Shown here: in pieces, positions 1 to 6,412 of the stretch
Layout of the letters: every line of letters starts with the position of its first letter
Position numbering within the stretch: the stretch's first letter is position 1
From: Gemmatimonadota bacterium
GTDB lineage: Bacteria > Gemmatimonadota > Gemmatimonadetes > Longimicrobiales > Gaopeijiaceae
Length of the DNA: 7,938 nt
Assembly (NCBI GenBank): GCA_015492755.1
Contig: WGEM01000303.1
Location: 1 to 7,938 of the forward strand
Reading direction: 5' to 3'
The notes under the pieces: model-generated
What the model saw: the letters and a program-made list of their open reading frames with translations, nothing else
Told to the model about the DNA's origin: nothing
Databases searched by the model: none
Position numbers and translations under genes: made by a program

Positions 1-1
1 C

Positions 2-298
2 AGCGCCGGTGTCTTCCTGGCCATCGCGCCCTGGGCGGTGCTGGGTGGTCTGGTGCTCTGGGCGCTCCTCACCTTCCCCACGGGTTACGTGTCCCTGGGC
101 TCCATCGGTGCCGCGGCGGCGCTGCCGGCTCTGGTGGCGCTCACGCCACACCGTGGAGGCCCCGAGGTCTTCTGGTTCAGCGTGGCGCTGGCGGTGTTCG
201 TCATCTGGGCGCACCGCTCCAACCTCCGCCGCCTCCTCGCCGGGACCGAGAACCGCTTCGGGCGCCGCCGCGCACCGGTGGACGACGCGCATGGGTGA
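2..298 (+). CDS. plsY: Glycerol-3-phosphate acyltransferase PlsY, 3' part (5' end outside the window)
   Basis: This is the C-terminal 98 residues of an integral membrane acyltransferase. PlsY transfers the acyl group from acyl-phosphate to sn-glycerol-3-phosphate, making lysophosphatidate, the first committed step of phospholipid synthesis in most bacteria. The reading frame is open from base 2. It reads AGVFLAIAPWA, a family-typical segment, then hydrophobic helices with the conserved RYVS-like patch (here TGYVSLGSI), a last membrane helix (FWFSVALAVFVIWAH), and the hallmark C-terminal sequence HRSNLRRLLAGTENRFG. A short basic/acidic tail follows. The stop codon lies inside the start of gpsA, giving an 8-base overlap. 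That is a metabolically sensible pairing, since GpsA makes the glycerol-3-phosphate PlsY consumes. The glycine-rich phosphate-binding loops of the N-terminal part lie upstream of the window, so catalytic completeness cannot be judged. Confidence 0.93.
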   Translation, partial: SAGVFLAIAPWAVLGGLVLWALLTFPTGYVSLGSIGAAAALPALVALTPHRGGPEVFWFSVALAVFVIWAHRSNLRRLLAGTENRFGRRRAPVDDAHG

Positions 299-1304
299 GC
301 CGCTCCGTGTGGGGGTGGTGGGCGCCGGGGCGTGGGGCACGGCGCTGGCGAAGCTCCTGGCCGAGCGGGGTCACGAGGTGGCGCTCTGGGCCTACGAACC
401 CCACGTGGTGGAGGCGGTGCGCCGCCGGAGGGTGAACCCGTACCTTGAGGGGGTGACGCTCCCCGGCGAGCTGGTGGTGACGGGCGATCTGGCGGGCGCC
501 GTATCCGGGAAGGACGTGGTGGTGTCGGTGAGCCCGTCCCAGTTCGTGCGCGACGTCATGCAGCAGGCGGCGCCCCACCTGGACGCCGACGCGCTGGTGG
601 TGAGCGCCTCGAAGGGGATCGAGCTGCACACCCTCAAGCGGATGGACCAGGTGCTGGTCGAGGTGCTTCCCGCGGCGGTGATGGAGCGGTTCTGTGTGCT
701 CTCCGGTCCATCCTTCGCCCGTGAGGTGGCGGAGGGCGCACCCACCGCCGTGGTGGTGGCCAGCCGGGACGAGGAGGCGGCCCGGCGTGTGCAGCGGGCC
801 TTCCAGACACCCTCCTTCCGGGTCTACACCAACAGGGACGTGGTGGGGGTGGAGCTGGGAGGCGCGCTGAAGAACGTGATGGCGCTGGCGGCGGGCATCG
901 CCGCGGGGCTGGGATACGGACACAACACCATGGCGGCGCTCATCACGCGGGGTCTGGCGGAGATGACCCGGCTGGGTGTCGCCATGGGGGCGGATGCGGC
1001 TACGTTCTCAGGGCTGGCAGGGGTGGGTGATCTCGTCCTCACCTGCACCGGGGGGTTGAGCCGGAACCGGACGGTGGGTCTGCGCCTGGGTCGCGGCGAG
1101 CGCCTCGCCGACATCCTCCGGGACATGCAGGCGGTGGCGGAGGGGGTGAAGACCGCCGAGGCGGTGCCGGAGCTGGCCCGGCGCCACGGGGTGGAGATGC
1201 CCATCGCCGAGCAGGTGTACCTCATCGTGCACGAGGACAAGCCCGCCGCCCAGGCGCTGCGCGACCTGATGCTCAGGGAGCCCAAGCCGGAGGAGTGGTC
1301 ATGA
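291..1304 (+). CDS. gpsA: NAD(P)+-dependent glycerol-3-phosphate dehydrogenase GpsA
   Basis: A cytosolic enzyme of 337 residues, the usual family length, that reduces dihydroxyacetone phosphate to sn-glycerol-3-phosphate for phospholipid synthesis. The N-terminal Rossmann domain has the dinucleotide-binding loop GAGAWG at residues 11-16. Family signatures follow: SASKGI at 105-110 (conserved K108), the LSGPSFA signature at 137-143, the active-site lysine K194 in GALKNV, AGVGDLVLTC at 243-252, and SRNR at 257-260, which contacts substrate and cofactor. ATG 291 was chosen because it puts the Rossmann strand at residue 7, as in relatives; the frame stays open upstream, but the extra residues look like antisense/shadow sequence of plsY. 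The start overlaps the plsY stop by 8 bases and the stop overlaps the next gene as ATGA, so both junctions suggest translational coupling. No missing key residues were seen. Confidence 0.97.
   Translation: MGEPLRVGVVGAGAWGTALAKLLAERGHEVALWAYEPHVVEAVRRRRVNPYLEGVTLPGELVVTGDLAGAVSGKDVVVSVSPSQFVRDVMQQAAPHLDADALVVSASKGIELHTLKRMDQVLVEVLPAAVMERFCVLSGPSFAREVAEGAPTAVVVASRDEEAARRVQRAFQTPSFRVYTNRDVVGVELGGALKNVMALAAGIAAGLGYGHNTMAALITRGLAEMTRLGVAMGADAATFSGLAGVGDLVLTCTGGLSRNRTVGLRLGRGERLADILRDMQAVAEGVKTAEAVPELARRHGVEMPIAEQVYLIVHEDKPAAQALRDLMLREPKPEEWS
1289..1295 (+). promoter_or_regulatory. Strong Shine-Dalgarno that fixes the start of the MerR gene
   Basis: GGAGGAG lies five bases before ATG 1301, inside the end of gpsA. 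An in-frame GTG at 1295 would overlap this site, so it is much less likely to be the start. The site supports a 4-base ATGA overlap between gpsA and the regulator gene. Confidence 0.7.
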
Positions 1305-1681
1305 CGGAGCCCATCGCCAAGAAGGTCTATTACTCCATCGGCGAAGTGTGCGACCTCACAGGCCTCAAGCCCCACGTGCTCCGCTACTGGGAGACCCAGT
1401 TCGACGTCCTGAACCCCACCAAGAACCGGGCGGGCAACCGTGTCTACAGGGCCAAGGAGATCGAGCTGATCCTCCTGGTGAAACACCTCCTCTATGAGGA
1501 GAAGTACACCATCGAGGGGGCCAACAAGCGGCTCCTGGAGATGCGCCGGTCCGGCGAACTGGACGAAGAGCGCCAGGAGATCCTGGAGCCGGAAATCCTG
1601 GCGGAGATGAAGCGTGAGCTGGAAGCGCTGCGCGACCTTCTCACCACCGACGGGCCCCGGCGCGCCGACGAGCCGTCCTGA
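1301..1681 (+). CDS. Small MerR-superfamily DNA-binding regulator
   Basis: A predicted cytosolic transcription factor of 126 residues. It has an N-terminal MerR-type winged helix-turn-helix: YYSIGEVCDLTGLKPHVLRYW at residues 10-30 covers the two helices, NRAGNRVYR at 42-50 is the wing, and YTIEGANKRL at 69-78 is the second helical pair. Residues about 82-113 are charged and heptad-like (EILAEMKRELEALRDLL), as expected for the dimerisation coiled coil. There is no C-terminal effector-binding domain and no metal-binding cysteine pair; the single cysteine, C17, sits in the HTH. The ligand, if any, is therefore unknown. Small MerR proteins of this type are often annotated beside surE. The gene is joined to gpsA by an ATGA overlap and is 46 bases upstream of surE, so it is co-transcribed with lipid-precursor and stress genes. 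Its targets cannot be read from the sequence, and autoregulation of this operon is only a guess. Confidence 0.88.
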   Translation: MTEPIAKKVYYSIGEVCDLTGLKPHVLRYWETQFDVLNPTKNRAGNRVYRAKEIELILLVKHLLYEEKYTIEGANKRLLEMRRSGELDEERQEILEPEILAEMKRELEALRDLLTTDGPRRADEPS

Positions 1682-1727
1682 ACCCGCTGCCCGGAACCCT
1701 CGCCCCCGCCGTCGGTACGCCGAGGCC

Positions 1728-2477
1728 ATGAAGATTCTCTGTACGAACGACGACGGCTATCTGGCGACGGGTCTGAGCGTCCTGTCGAGGGCGGCGTCCG
1801 AGCTGGGTTCCGTGACGGTGGTGGCGCCGGACCGGGAGCAGAGCGCCACCAGCCACGCGTTGACGTTGCACCACCCCCTCCGGGCGCGCCGCACACCCGA
1901 CGGCGCCTTCGTGGTGGACGGAACGCCCACCGACTGCGTCATTCTGGCGCTGAACGAGCTCCTACCGGAGCGACCCGACGTGGTGCTCTCCGGCGTGAAT
2001 CACGGTCCCAACATGGGGGAGGACGTGCTCTATTCGGGCACCGTGGCCGCCGCCATGGAGGCCACGGTCCTGGGCATCCCCGCCGTGGCGCTCTCCTACG
2101 TAGGGAGCGCCGGGGAAGAGCTGGAGGGTTGGGAGCCGGTGGTGCGCCGGGTCCTGGAATCGCTTCTGGGCCGCGACCGCTTCCCCGCGGATACCCTGTT
2201 CAACGTCAACCTCCCGGCGGTGGCGCCCGATGAGGTCCGCGGGATGCGCGTCACGAAGCTCGGACGGCGCCGCTACGCCGATTCCATCACCCGGGCGCAC
2301 GATCCGTCCGGTCGGGAGTATTACTGGATCGGCGGTGGGGACGTGACCTGGCGGGGGCCCGCCGACTCCGACTTCCAGGCCATCCGGGAGGGCTTCGTAT
2401 CGGTCACGCCGCTACACCTCGACCTGACCAACTACCAACTCCTCGAGGAGATCCGGGCGTGGAATCTGGCGCTCTAG
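1728..2477 (+). CDS. surE: 5'/3'-nucleotidase SurE (survival protein)
   Basis: A metal-dependent phosphatase of 249 residues, normal for the family. It dephosphorylates nucleoside 5'- and 3'-monophosphates and in some bacteria short polyphosphate, and it is linked to stationary-phase survival. The N-terminus MKILCTNDDGY carries the metal-binding D8-D9 pair. The third and fourth metal ligands match S39 (in REQSATSHALT) and N91 (in LSGVNHGPNMG). The conserved YSGTVAAAMEA segment lies at 102-112, and FNVNLP, a family landmark, at about 158-163. ATG 1728 is chosen because the conserved NDDG motif begins six residues later. The ORF stays open upstream for 38 codons, but that stretch is arginine/proline-rich and lies over the end of the MerR gene. 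The Shine-Dalgarno here (GAGG, 1722-1725) is close to the start and weak. The 3' end overlaps pcm by 19 bases, an arrangement also known for surE-pcm in Escherichia coli. Confidence 0.96.
   Translation: MKILCTNDDGYLATGLSVLSRAASELGSVTVVAPDREQSATSHALTLHHPLRARRTPDGAFVVDGTPTDCVILALNELLPERPDVVLSGVNHGPNMGEDVLYSGTVAAAMEATVLGIPAVALSYVGSAGEELEGWEPVVRRVLESLLGRDRFPADTLFNVNLPAVAPDEVRGMRVTKLGRRRYADSITRAHDPSGREYYWIGGGDVTWRGPADSDFQAIREGFVSVTPLHLDLTNYQLLEEIRAWNLAL
2445..2450 (+). promoter_or_regulatory. Shine-Dalgarno supporting the GTG start of pcm inside surE
   Basis: GAGGAG lies eight bases before GTG 2459, within the last codons of surE. It supports initiation of pcm before surE translation ends, giving a 19-base out-of-phase overlap. 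No ATG occurs in the pcm frame near the expected N-terminus, so GTG is the best start. Confidence 0.6.
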
Positions 2478-3133
2478 ACGATACCCGCTTCATCGGGTAT
2501 CGCCGGAAGCTCATCGAAGAGATCCGCGCCAAGGGCGTGGACGACCTGGAGATCCTGCAGCTCTTCGACAAGGTTCCGCGTCACCTGTTCGTGCCGGAGG
2601 CCATGTGGCCTCGGGCGTACGAAGACGCGCCCATTCCCATCGGCTACGGGCAGACCACCTCGCAGCCCTCCCTGCTGGCGCACTACCTGAAGATCCTCAG
2701 GCCCACGAAAGACGACAAAGTGCTCGAGATCGGCACGGGGTGCGGGTACTTCACCGCCATCCTGGCGCTGGCGGCGGACCGTGTGTACTCCATCGAGCGC
2801 ATCCGCGAGCTCTCGCAGCGGGCCCGGAAGGTGCTGGACCAGCTTGGAATCCGGAACGTGGCCCTCCTGGTGGGCGACGGCACCATCGGGTGGAAGAAGT
2901 ACGCGCCCTACGACGTCATCGTGGTGGCTGCCGCGTCGCCCTCCATCCCGCCGGCGCTGGTGGATCAGCTGGGCGACGGGGGGCGGATGTTGATTCCGGT
3001 GGGCGGGCGCGACACGCAGGAGCTGGTGTTGGTGCGCAAGGACGGGTTCATCGTCACCGAAGAGACGGTGCCGGGACCGGTGAAGTTCGTGCCGCTCCTG
3101 GGGGAATTCGCCTGGAAGCCGGAGCGGGAGTGA
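2459..3133 (+). CDS. pcm: Protein-L-isoaspartate O-methyltransferase
   Basis: A cytosolic repair enzyme of 224 residues that methylates L-isoaspartyl residues in damaged proteins with S-adenosylmethionine, starting their conversion back to aspartate. The segment IPIGYGQTTSQPSLLA at about 60-74 contains the family signature GQTTSQP. SAM-binding motif I is VLEIGTGCGYFTA at 88-100. The acidic end of the next strand is at YSIERI (110-115), and VGDGTIGWKKYAPYDVIVV at about 138-156 contains the conserved GDG and motif II. The C-terminal FVPLLGEFAW (210-219) is the usual family ending. The GTG start at 2459 is backed by a good Shine-Dalgarno in surE. The first about ten residues are not conserved, so the exact start carries some doubt. 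The stop shares four bases (GTGA) with the next gene, and the pairing with surE fits a shared role in long-term survival. Confidence 0.95.
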   Translation: MESGALDDTRFIGYRRKLIEEIRAKGVDDLEILQLFDKVPRHLFVPEAMWPRAYEDAPIPIGYGQTTSQPSLLAHYLKILRPTKDDKVLEIGTGCGYFTAILALAADRVYSIERIRELSQRARKVLDQLGIRNVALLVGDGTIGWKKYAPYDVIVVAAASPSIPPALVDQLGDGGRMLIPVGGRDTQELVLVRKDGFIVTEETVPGPVKFVPLLGEFAWKPERE

Positions 3134-3765
3134 GCGAGGTACCGGGGGGCGCGGGTGCCGTGGTGGCGCGTCCGGGACCGCTTCGGCGCCTCTACGACTG
3201 GGTCCTCCACTGGGCGGATACACCGTACGGGGTGCCCGCGCTCTTCCTTCTGGCTCTGGCGGAGTCGTCGTTCTTCCCCATTCCCCCCGATCCCCTCCTC
3301 ATCGCGCTCTGTCTGGGCGCGGCATCGCGTTCGTTGCACTTCGCGGTGGTGGCCACCGCCGCCTCGGTGCTGGGCGGCATCATCGGGTACGGGATCGGAT
3401 GGGGAGCCTGGAGTGTGGCGGAGCCGCTCTTCTACGCGTACGTGCCGGGGGTGAGTCCGGAGGCGTTCGAGCGGGTCCGCGCGCTCTACGACCGGTGGGA
3501 CTTCTGGGCGGTGTTCATCGCCGGACTCACACCCATTCCCTATAAGGTCTTCACGCTCTCGGCGGGCGTTTTCGCCATCAACTTCCCCGTGTTTGTGCTG
3601 GCGTCGGTCCTCAGCCGGGGCCTGCGCTTCTTCCTCCTCGCCGGCCTCATCTACCGGTTCGGGGCGCCCATCACCGCCTTCATCGACCGGTACTTCAACT
3701 GGCTGGCCTGGGCATTCGGAATCCTTCTGGTGGGTGGCTTCGCGGTCATTGAATTCGCGCTCTGA
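3130..3765 (+). CDS. DedA/VTT-family inner-membrane protein, YqaA type
   Basis: A predicted polytopic membrane protein of 211 residues. DedA-family (VTT/SNARE-associated domain) proteins support membrane homeostasis, and several members are linked to lipid-carrier flipping or proton-dependent transport; the substrate of the YqaA branch is not settled. Visible landmarks are a hydrophobic segment ending in LALAESSFFPIPPDPLL (41-57) with conserved E45 and D54, a small-residue helix AATAASVLGGIIGYGIGWGAW-like region (75-95), the branch motif GLTPIPYKVFTLSAG (132-146), and SRGLRFFLLAGLIYRFG (162-178). A last membrane helix runs 191-209. TPIPYK replaces the RF.PG.R.. motif of classical DedA and points to YqaA. 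The start is GTG 3130, overlapping the pcm stop as GTGA with GGAG at 3121-3124 upstream; GTG 3160 and GTG 3163 are alternatives that would shorten the unconserved N-terminus. It appears to be the last gene of the operon. Confidence 0.88.
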   Translation: MSEVPGGAGAVVARPGPLRRLYDWVLHWADTPYGVPALFLLALAESSFFPIPPDPLLIALCLGAASRSLHFAVVATAASVLGGIIGYGIGWGAWSVAEPLFYAYVPGVSPEAFERVRALYDRWDFWAVFIAGLTPIPYKVFTLSAGVFAINFPVFVLASVLSRGLRFFLLAGLIYRFGAPITAFIDRYFNWLAWAFGILLVGGFAVIEFAL

Positions 3766-3768
3766 GCC

Positions 3769-3793
3769 GCCGGGCACCCCGAGCTCCCCCGGC
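3769..3793 (+). terminator. Weak hairpin after the plsY-yqaA operon
   Basis: GCCGGG (3769-3774) can pair with CCCGGC (3788-3793) around a 13-base loop, starting four bases after the yqaA stop. There is no clear run of T directly after it, only a mixed GTTTGTT at 3801-3807. It could help end the operon transcript, but a 6-bp GC stem is common by chance in DNA this GC-rich. Confidence 0.2.
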
Positions 3794-3802
3794 AGGAACC
3801 GT

Positions 3803-3832
3803 TTGTTCCCCGCTCGCGCCGGGGCCTATATT
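3803..3832 (+). promoter_or_regulatory. Likely sigma-70-type promoter of the FISP-repeat gene
   Basis: The -10 candidate TATATT (3827-3832) stands out in very GC-rich DNA and matches five of six consensus positions. The -35 candidate TTGTTC (3803-3808) is weaker, with an 18-base spacer. Transcription would start near 3839, leaving a leader of about 33 bases before ATG 3872. The site lies in the 106-base gap after yqaA, which suggests the downstream gene has its own promoter. Confidence 0.45.
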
Positions 3833-3871
3833 GCCGTACGTACCGCGCACCACCCCCCGGAGTCGACGCAG

Positions 3872-4375
3872 ATGGGTGAGGAGAAGAAGGAATCCCGGAT
3901 TCCGCCCCCGGCCTTCCCGCCGGGCTCACGAAAGCATCGCAGGACGAACCACACCCGGCCGGTGGCCGCCGAGGCGCTGGGCGACGGCTTCATCTCGCCC
4001 GAGGATCCGCTTCCGGAGCGGAGCTCCAGTGTGGACGAGGCGTTCATCTCACCGGACGAACCGCTCCCCCACAGGGAGCTGCGCTCCGGCGGAGGCTCCG
4101 ATCTCCCCGCCTTCGACGTGGAGGAGGCGGTGGTCACCGGGATCGGCGACGATGCGCACCTGGATCCCATCGAGCTGGTGGCGGCGGGAGATCCCCACGT
4201 GATGGAGCTCATCGAGAAGGTGGGGAAGCTGGCGGAGGCGCTCCGGACGAAGGGCGAGGCGGGGCTGAAGATCACGCCCGAGATGGACCGGTTCGAGTCC
4301 ACCCTCCGGGGTTACTGCGTGGGGTACCTGGCGGGGCGCCGCGCGGAGGACGACCCCTCCGCGGTGGACTTCTGA
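3872..4375 (+). CDS. Uncharacterised protein with duplicated FISP(E/D)(D/E)PLP motif
   Basis: I do not recognise a family for this 167-residue protein. It has no signal peptide and no membrane segment, so it is probably cytosolic. Residues 1-80 are low-complexity, proline-rich and charged, beginning with a lysine/glutamate patch and a basic stretch (SRKHRRTNHTR, 19-29). Two copies of one motif follow, FISPEDPLP at 40-48 and FISPDEPLP at 58-66, giving an 18-residue period. After a glycine-rich linker comes an acidic stretch (VVTGIGDDAHLDP, 87-99). A predicted helical C-terminal part then follows (ELIEKVGKLAEALRTKGEAG and FESTLRGYCVGYLAGRRA). ATG 3872 has GGAG at 3859-3862 with a nine-base spacer and follows a plausible promoter. 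Codon use matches its neighbours, which argues for a real gene. The repeated short motif could be a binding peptide for a partner protein, but that is speculation. Confidence 0.75.
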   Translation: MGEEKKESRIPPPAFPPGSRKHRRTNHTRPVAAEALGDGFISPEDPLPERSSSVDEAFISPDEPLPHRELRSGGGSDLPAFDVEEAVVTGIGDDAHLDPIELVAAGDPHVMELIEKVGKLAEALRTKGEAGLKITPEMDRFESTLRGYCVGYLAGRRAEDDPSAVDF

Positions 4376-4378
4376 GCG

Positions 4379-4403
4379 TACGGGGGCGGTTGCGGGCTCC
4401 GTA
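4379..4403. terminator. Possible weak bidirectional terminator between convergent genes
   Basis: The 34-base gap between the FISP-repeat gene and kup contains TACGGGG (4379-4385), which can pair with CTCCGTA (4397-4403) over seven positions including one G-T pair, with an 11-base loop. A short T run (4408-4410) follows on the + strand. Its location between convergent stop codons fits a shared terminator, but the structure is weak. Confidence 0.25.
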
Positions 4404-4409
4404 GCCGTT

Positions 4410-6293
4410 TCAGATCTCCACCTGCGCCCCGAGCCCCACGTACCGGTTCGCGGGAATTCCGAAGTAGGTGGATGCGCGCTCTGCATTCCGCTGGAGTCGG
4501 GCGTAGAGCGCAGCGCGCCAGCGCGGCATCGTGGAACTTCCCTCGGGAACCACGATGACTTCTCCGAAAAAGAAGCTCGTGGACATCTCGTCGTAGCGGT
4601 ACCCGGGATGCTCCAGCCGGGCCAGCAGCGCGCGGATGGCGATGTCTTCCATGAAGCCGAAGCGCGCCACGACGCGCAGAAAACCGTGCCCCAGATCGGA
4701 GACCTCCGCACGCTCCGCGGCGCGCACGCGCGGAATCTCCTGCATGTCGATGGTGAGGAGGATCACCCGCTCGTGCAGCACCTTGTTGTGCTTCAGGTTG
4801 TGCAGGAGTGTGCGCGGCACGCCCTCAGGTGAGGTGGTCATGAACACCGCCGTGCCGGGTACCCGTGCCGGGGGGTTGGGCTCGATGGCGGCGATGAAGG
4901 CATCGAAGGGCATGGGGCGGTGGTCCATCCGGGCCCGCACCAGGGCCGTACCCGTCTTCCAGGTGGTCATGACCGTGAACACGGTGGCCGCCACCAGGAG
5001 GGGGAACCACCCACCGCTGGGGATCTTGTGGAGGTTCGCCGTCCAGAACGAGAGGTCCACCAGGAGGAAGCCTCCAGCCACCACCAGGACGCTCCAGAGC
5101 TTCCAGCCCAGCCGCATGTAGGCCACCACGGCGAAGAGGATGGTGGTGAAGACCATGTCGGTGGTGACGGCGACGCCGTACGCCGACGCCAGCCGGCTGG
5201 ACGAGCCGAATCCCAGCACCAGGAGGAGGCAGGCCACCATCAGCCCCCAGTTCACCGCCGGGAGGTACACCTGCCCGATCTGAGAGGGCGATGTGTGCTC
5301 GATGCGGAGGCGCGGCAGGTAACCCATCTGCACGGCCTGACGGGTGAGGGAGAAGGCACCCGAGATGACGGCCTGGGAGGCGATCACGGTGGCGGCGGTG
5401 GCGATTCCCACCAGCGGGACGAGGGCCCACCGCGGTGCCATGAGGTAGAACGGCGCCTCCACCGCAGCGGGTTGGCGGAGGATGAGCGCGCCCTGACCGA
5501 AGTAGTTGAGGACCAGCGCCGGCAGGACGACGAAGGTCCAGGTGAGGCGGATGGGTTTCTTCCCGAAGTGCCCGATGTCAGCGTAGAGCGCCTCGCCGCC
5601 GGTGACGACGAGGAAGACCGAGCCCAGGACCAGAATCCCGCTCATCCCGTGCTCGGCGAAAAAACGCACCGCGTAGACCGGGCTCAGCGCCGCCATCACC
5701 TGGGGATTCCGGATGATCTGGGCGATGCCCAGCACCGCCAGCGTGAGGAACCACACGAGGGTGACGGGACCGAAGACGGCGCCCACGCCCGCGGTCCCCC
5801 GGCGCTGGAACCAGAAGAGCGCCACCAGAATGCCCAGCGTGATGGGAATCACGTACGGCGTGAACACCGGCGTCACCACCTCCAGCCCCTCGATGGCCGA
5901 GAGCACGGAGATGGCGGGCGTGATCATGGAGTCTCCGTACAGGAGCGCGGCGCCGAAGAGGCCGAGGAGCACGAGGAGTCTCCGCCGACCCCGGGCCTCG
6001 CCGCGCGGCATCACCAGCGCGGTGAGTGCGATAATGCCGCCCTCGCCGTTGTTGTCGGCGCGGAGCACGAGCCCCAGGTACTTGATGGTGATGACGAGGA
6101 TGAGCGACCAGAAGATGAGGGAAAGGACCCCCAGCGTGCTCGACACGCTGACGTCTACGCCGTGTGACGTATGCAGCGATTCCCGGATGGCGTAGATGGG
6201 GCTGGTGCCGATGTCCCCGAAGACGACGCCCAGCGCGGCGAGCGAGAGCGCAGCGAGGGATTCCTTGTTCGGGTGCTCAGGTGTGTCCGTCAC
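4410..6293 (-). CDS. kup: Low-affinity K+ uptake transporter Kup
   Basis: An inner-membrane K+:H+ symporter of the KUP/HAK/KT family, 627 residues against 622 in Escherichia coli Kup. The N-terminal signature GVVFGDIGTSPIYA is at 22-35, containing D27. MITPAISVLSAIEGLEVV is at 123-140 with E135, and GGEALYADIGHFGKKPIRL at 232-250 with E234 and D239. LNYFGQGALIL lies at 262-272, and AYGVAVTTDM at 371-380 precedes the last helices. The carboxylates D27, E135 and E234 are my candidates for the residues known to matter in E. coli. About twelve hydrophobic segments span roughly 14-445, followed by a cytoplasmic C-terminal domain (about 450-627) ending in the family-typical YFGIPANRYVGLGAQVEI. The start is GTG (complement of 6291-6293) with GAGGTG four bases upstream, at the right distance from the first signature. 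It is monocistronic, convergent with the FISP-repeat gene and divergent from tRNA-Arg. No c-di-AMP riboswitch-like leader was seen. Confidence 0.97.
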   Translation of the reverse strand: MTDTPEHPNKESLAALSLAALGVVFGDIGTSPIYAIRESLHTSHGVDVSVSSTLGVLSLIFWSLILVITIKYLGLVLRADNNGEGGIIALTALVMPRGEARGRRRLLVLLGLFGAALLYGDSMITPAISVLSAIEGLEVVTPVFTPYVIPITLGILVALFWFQRRGTAGVGAVFGPVTLVWFLTLAVLGIAQIIRNPQVMAALSPVYAVRFFAEHGMSGILVLGSVFLVVTGGEALYADIGHFGKKPIRLTWTFVVLPALVLNYFGQGALILRQPAAVEAPFYLMAPRWALVPLVGIATAATVIASQAVISGAFSLTRQAVQMGYLPRLRIEHTSPSQIGQVYLPAVNWGLMVACLLLVLGFGSSSRLASAYGVAVTTDMVFTTILFAVVAYMRLGWKLWSVLVVAGGFLLVDLSFWTANLHKIPSGGWFPLLVAATVFTVMTTWKTGTALVRARMDHRPMPFDAFIAAIEPNPPARVPGTAVFMTTSPEGVPRTLLHNLKHNKVLHERVILLTIDMQEIPRVRAAERAEVSDLGHGFLRVVARFGFMEDIAIRALLARLEHPGYRYDEMSTSFFFGEVIVVPEGSSTMPRWRAALYARLQRNAERASTYFGIPANRYVGLGAQVEI

Positions 6294-6297
6294 GGTT

Positions 6298-6303
6298 CAC
6301 CTC
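6298..6303 (-). promoter_or_regulatory. Shine-Dalgarno supporting the GTG start of kup
   Basis: On the minus strand GAGGTG ends four bases before the GTG start codon at 6293. It is the only purine-rich site at a suitable distance and supports this start for kup. Confidence 0.5.
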
Positions 6304-6319
6304 GGAGGTCGGGACGCGA

Positions 6320-6344
6320 CGGCCGGCACCCCGTGAGCCGGCCG
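6320..6344 (-). promoter_or_regulatory. Perfect 8-bp inverted repeat in the kup leader
   Basis: CGGCCGGC (6320-6327) pairs perfectly with GCCGGCCG (6337-6344) around a nine-base loop. The site lies 27-51 bases before the kup start codon. In the kup transcript it would form a strong GC hairpin upstream of the ribosome binding site; as DNA it could be an operator for a dimeric regulator. No T run follows on either strand, so an intrinsic terminator is unlikely. GC-rich DNA makes such repeats commoner by chance, so its function is not established. Confidence 0.35.
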
Positions 6345-6379
6345 GGGAAGAGGATCACGTTCCCGTTCCTCGGGGGAAT

Positions 6380-6399
6380 CTAGGAGCCTGTCCGAGTAA
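6380..6399 (+). repeat. Left terminal inverted repeat plus flanking CTAG
   Basis: These 20 bases match the reverse complement of 6629-6648 at 19 positions. The only difference is at 6383/6645, inside the presumed duplicated target. The 16-base core from 6384 is identical in both arms. Confidence 0.85.
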
Positions 6400-6412
6400 A
6401 GGAGTAGGCCGC

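Noticed and set aside
9..290. Upstream extension of gpsA by 94 codons
   Set aside because: The extension overlaps clear plsY coding sequence in another frame, and its residues are Arg/Ser/Trp-rich shadow. The Rossmann fold starts right after ATG 291.
2605..3129. Upstream extension of the YqaA-type gene through pcm
   Set aside because: The extra 175 codons are an out-of-frame reading of pcm. The hydrophobic DedA sequence begins only after GTG 3130.
4920..6167. A 415-codon + strand ORF opposite kup
   Set aside because: It lies wholly antisense to a kup gene with strong family motifs. Its composition (His/Glu/Asp/Arg/Gly-rich, no hydrophobic core) is typical of an antisense shadow in high-GC DNA.
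6294..6380. c-di-AMP (ydaO-type) riboswitch upstream of kup
   Set aside because: Such riboswitches occur before K+ transporter genes in some bacteria, but the available leader is short and contains only a simple hairpin, with none of the conserved multi-stem architecture recognisable.
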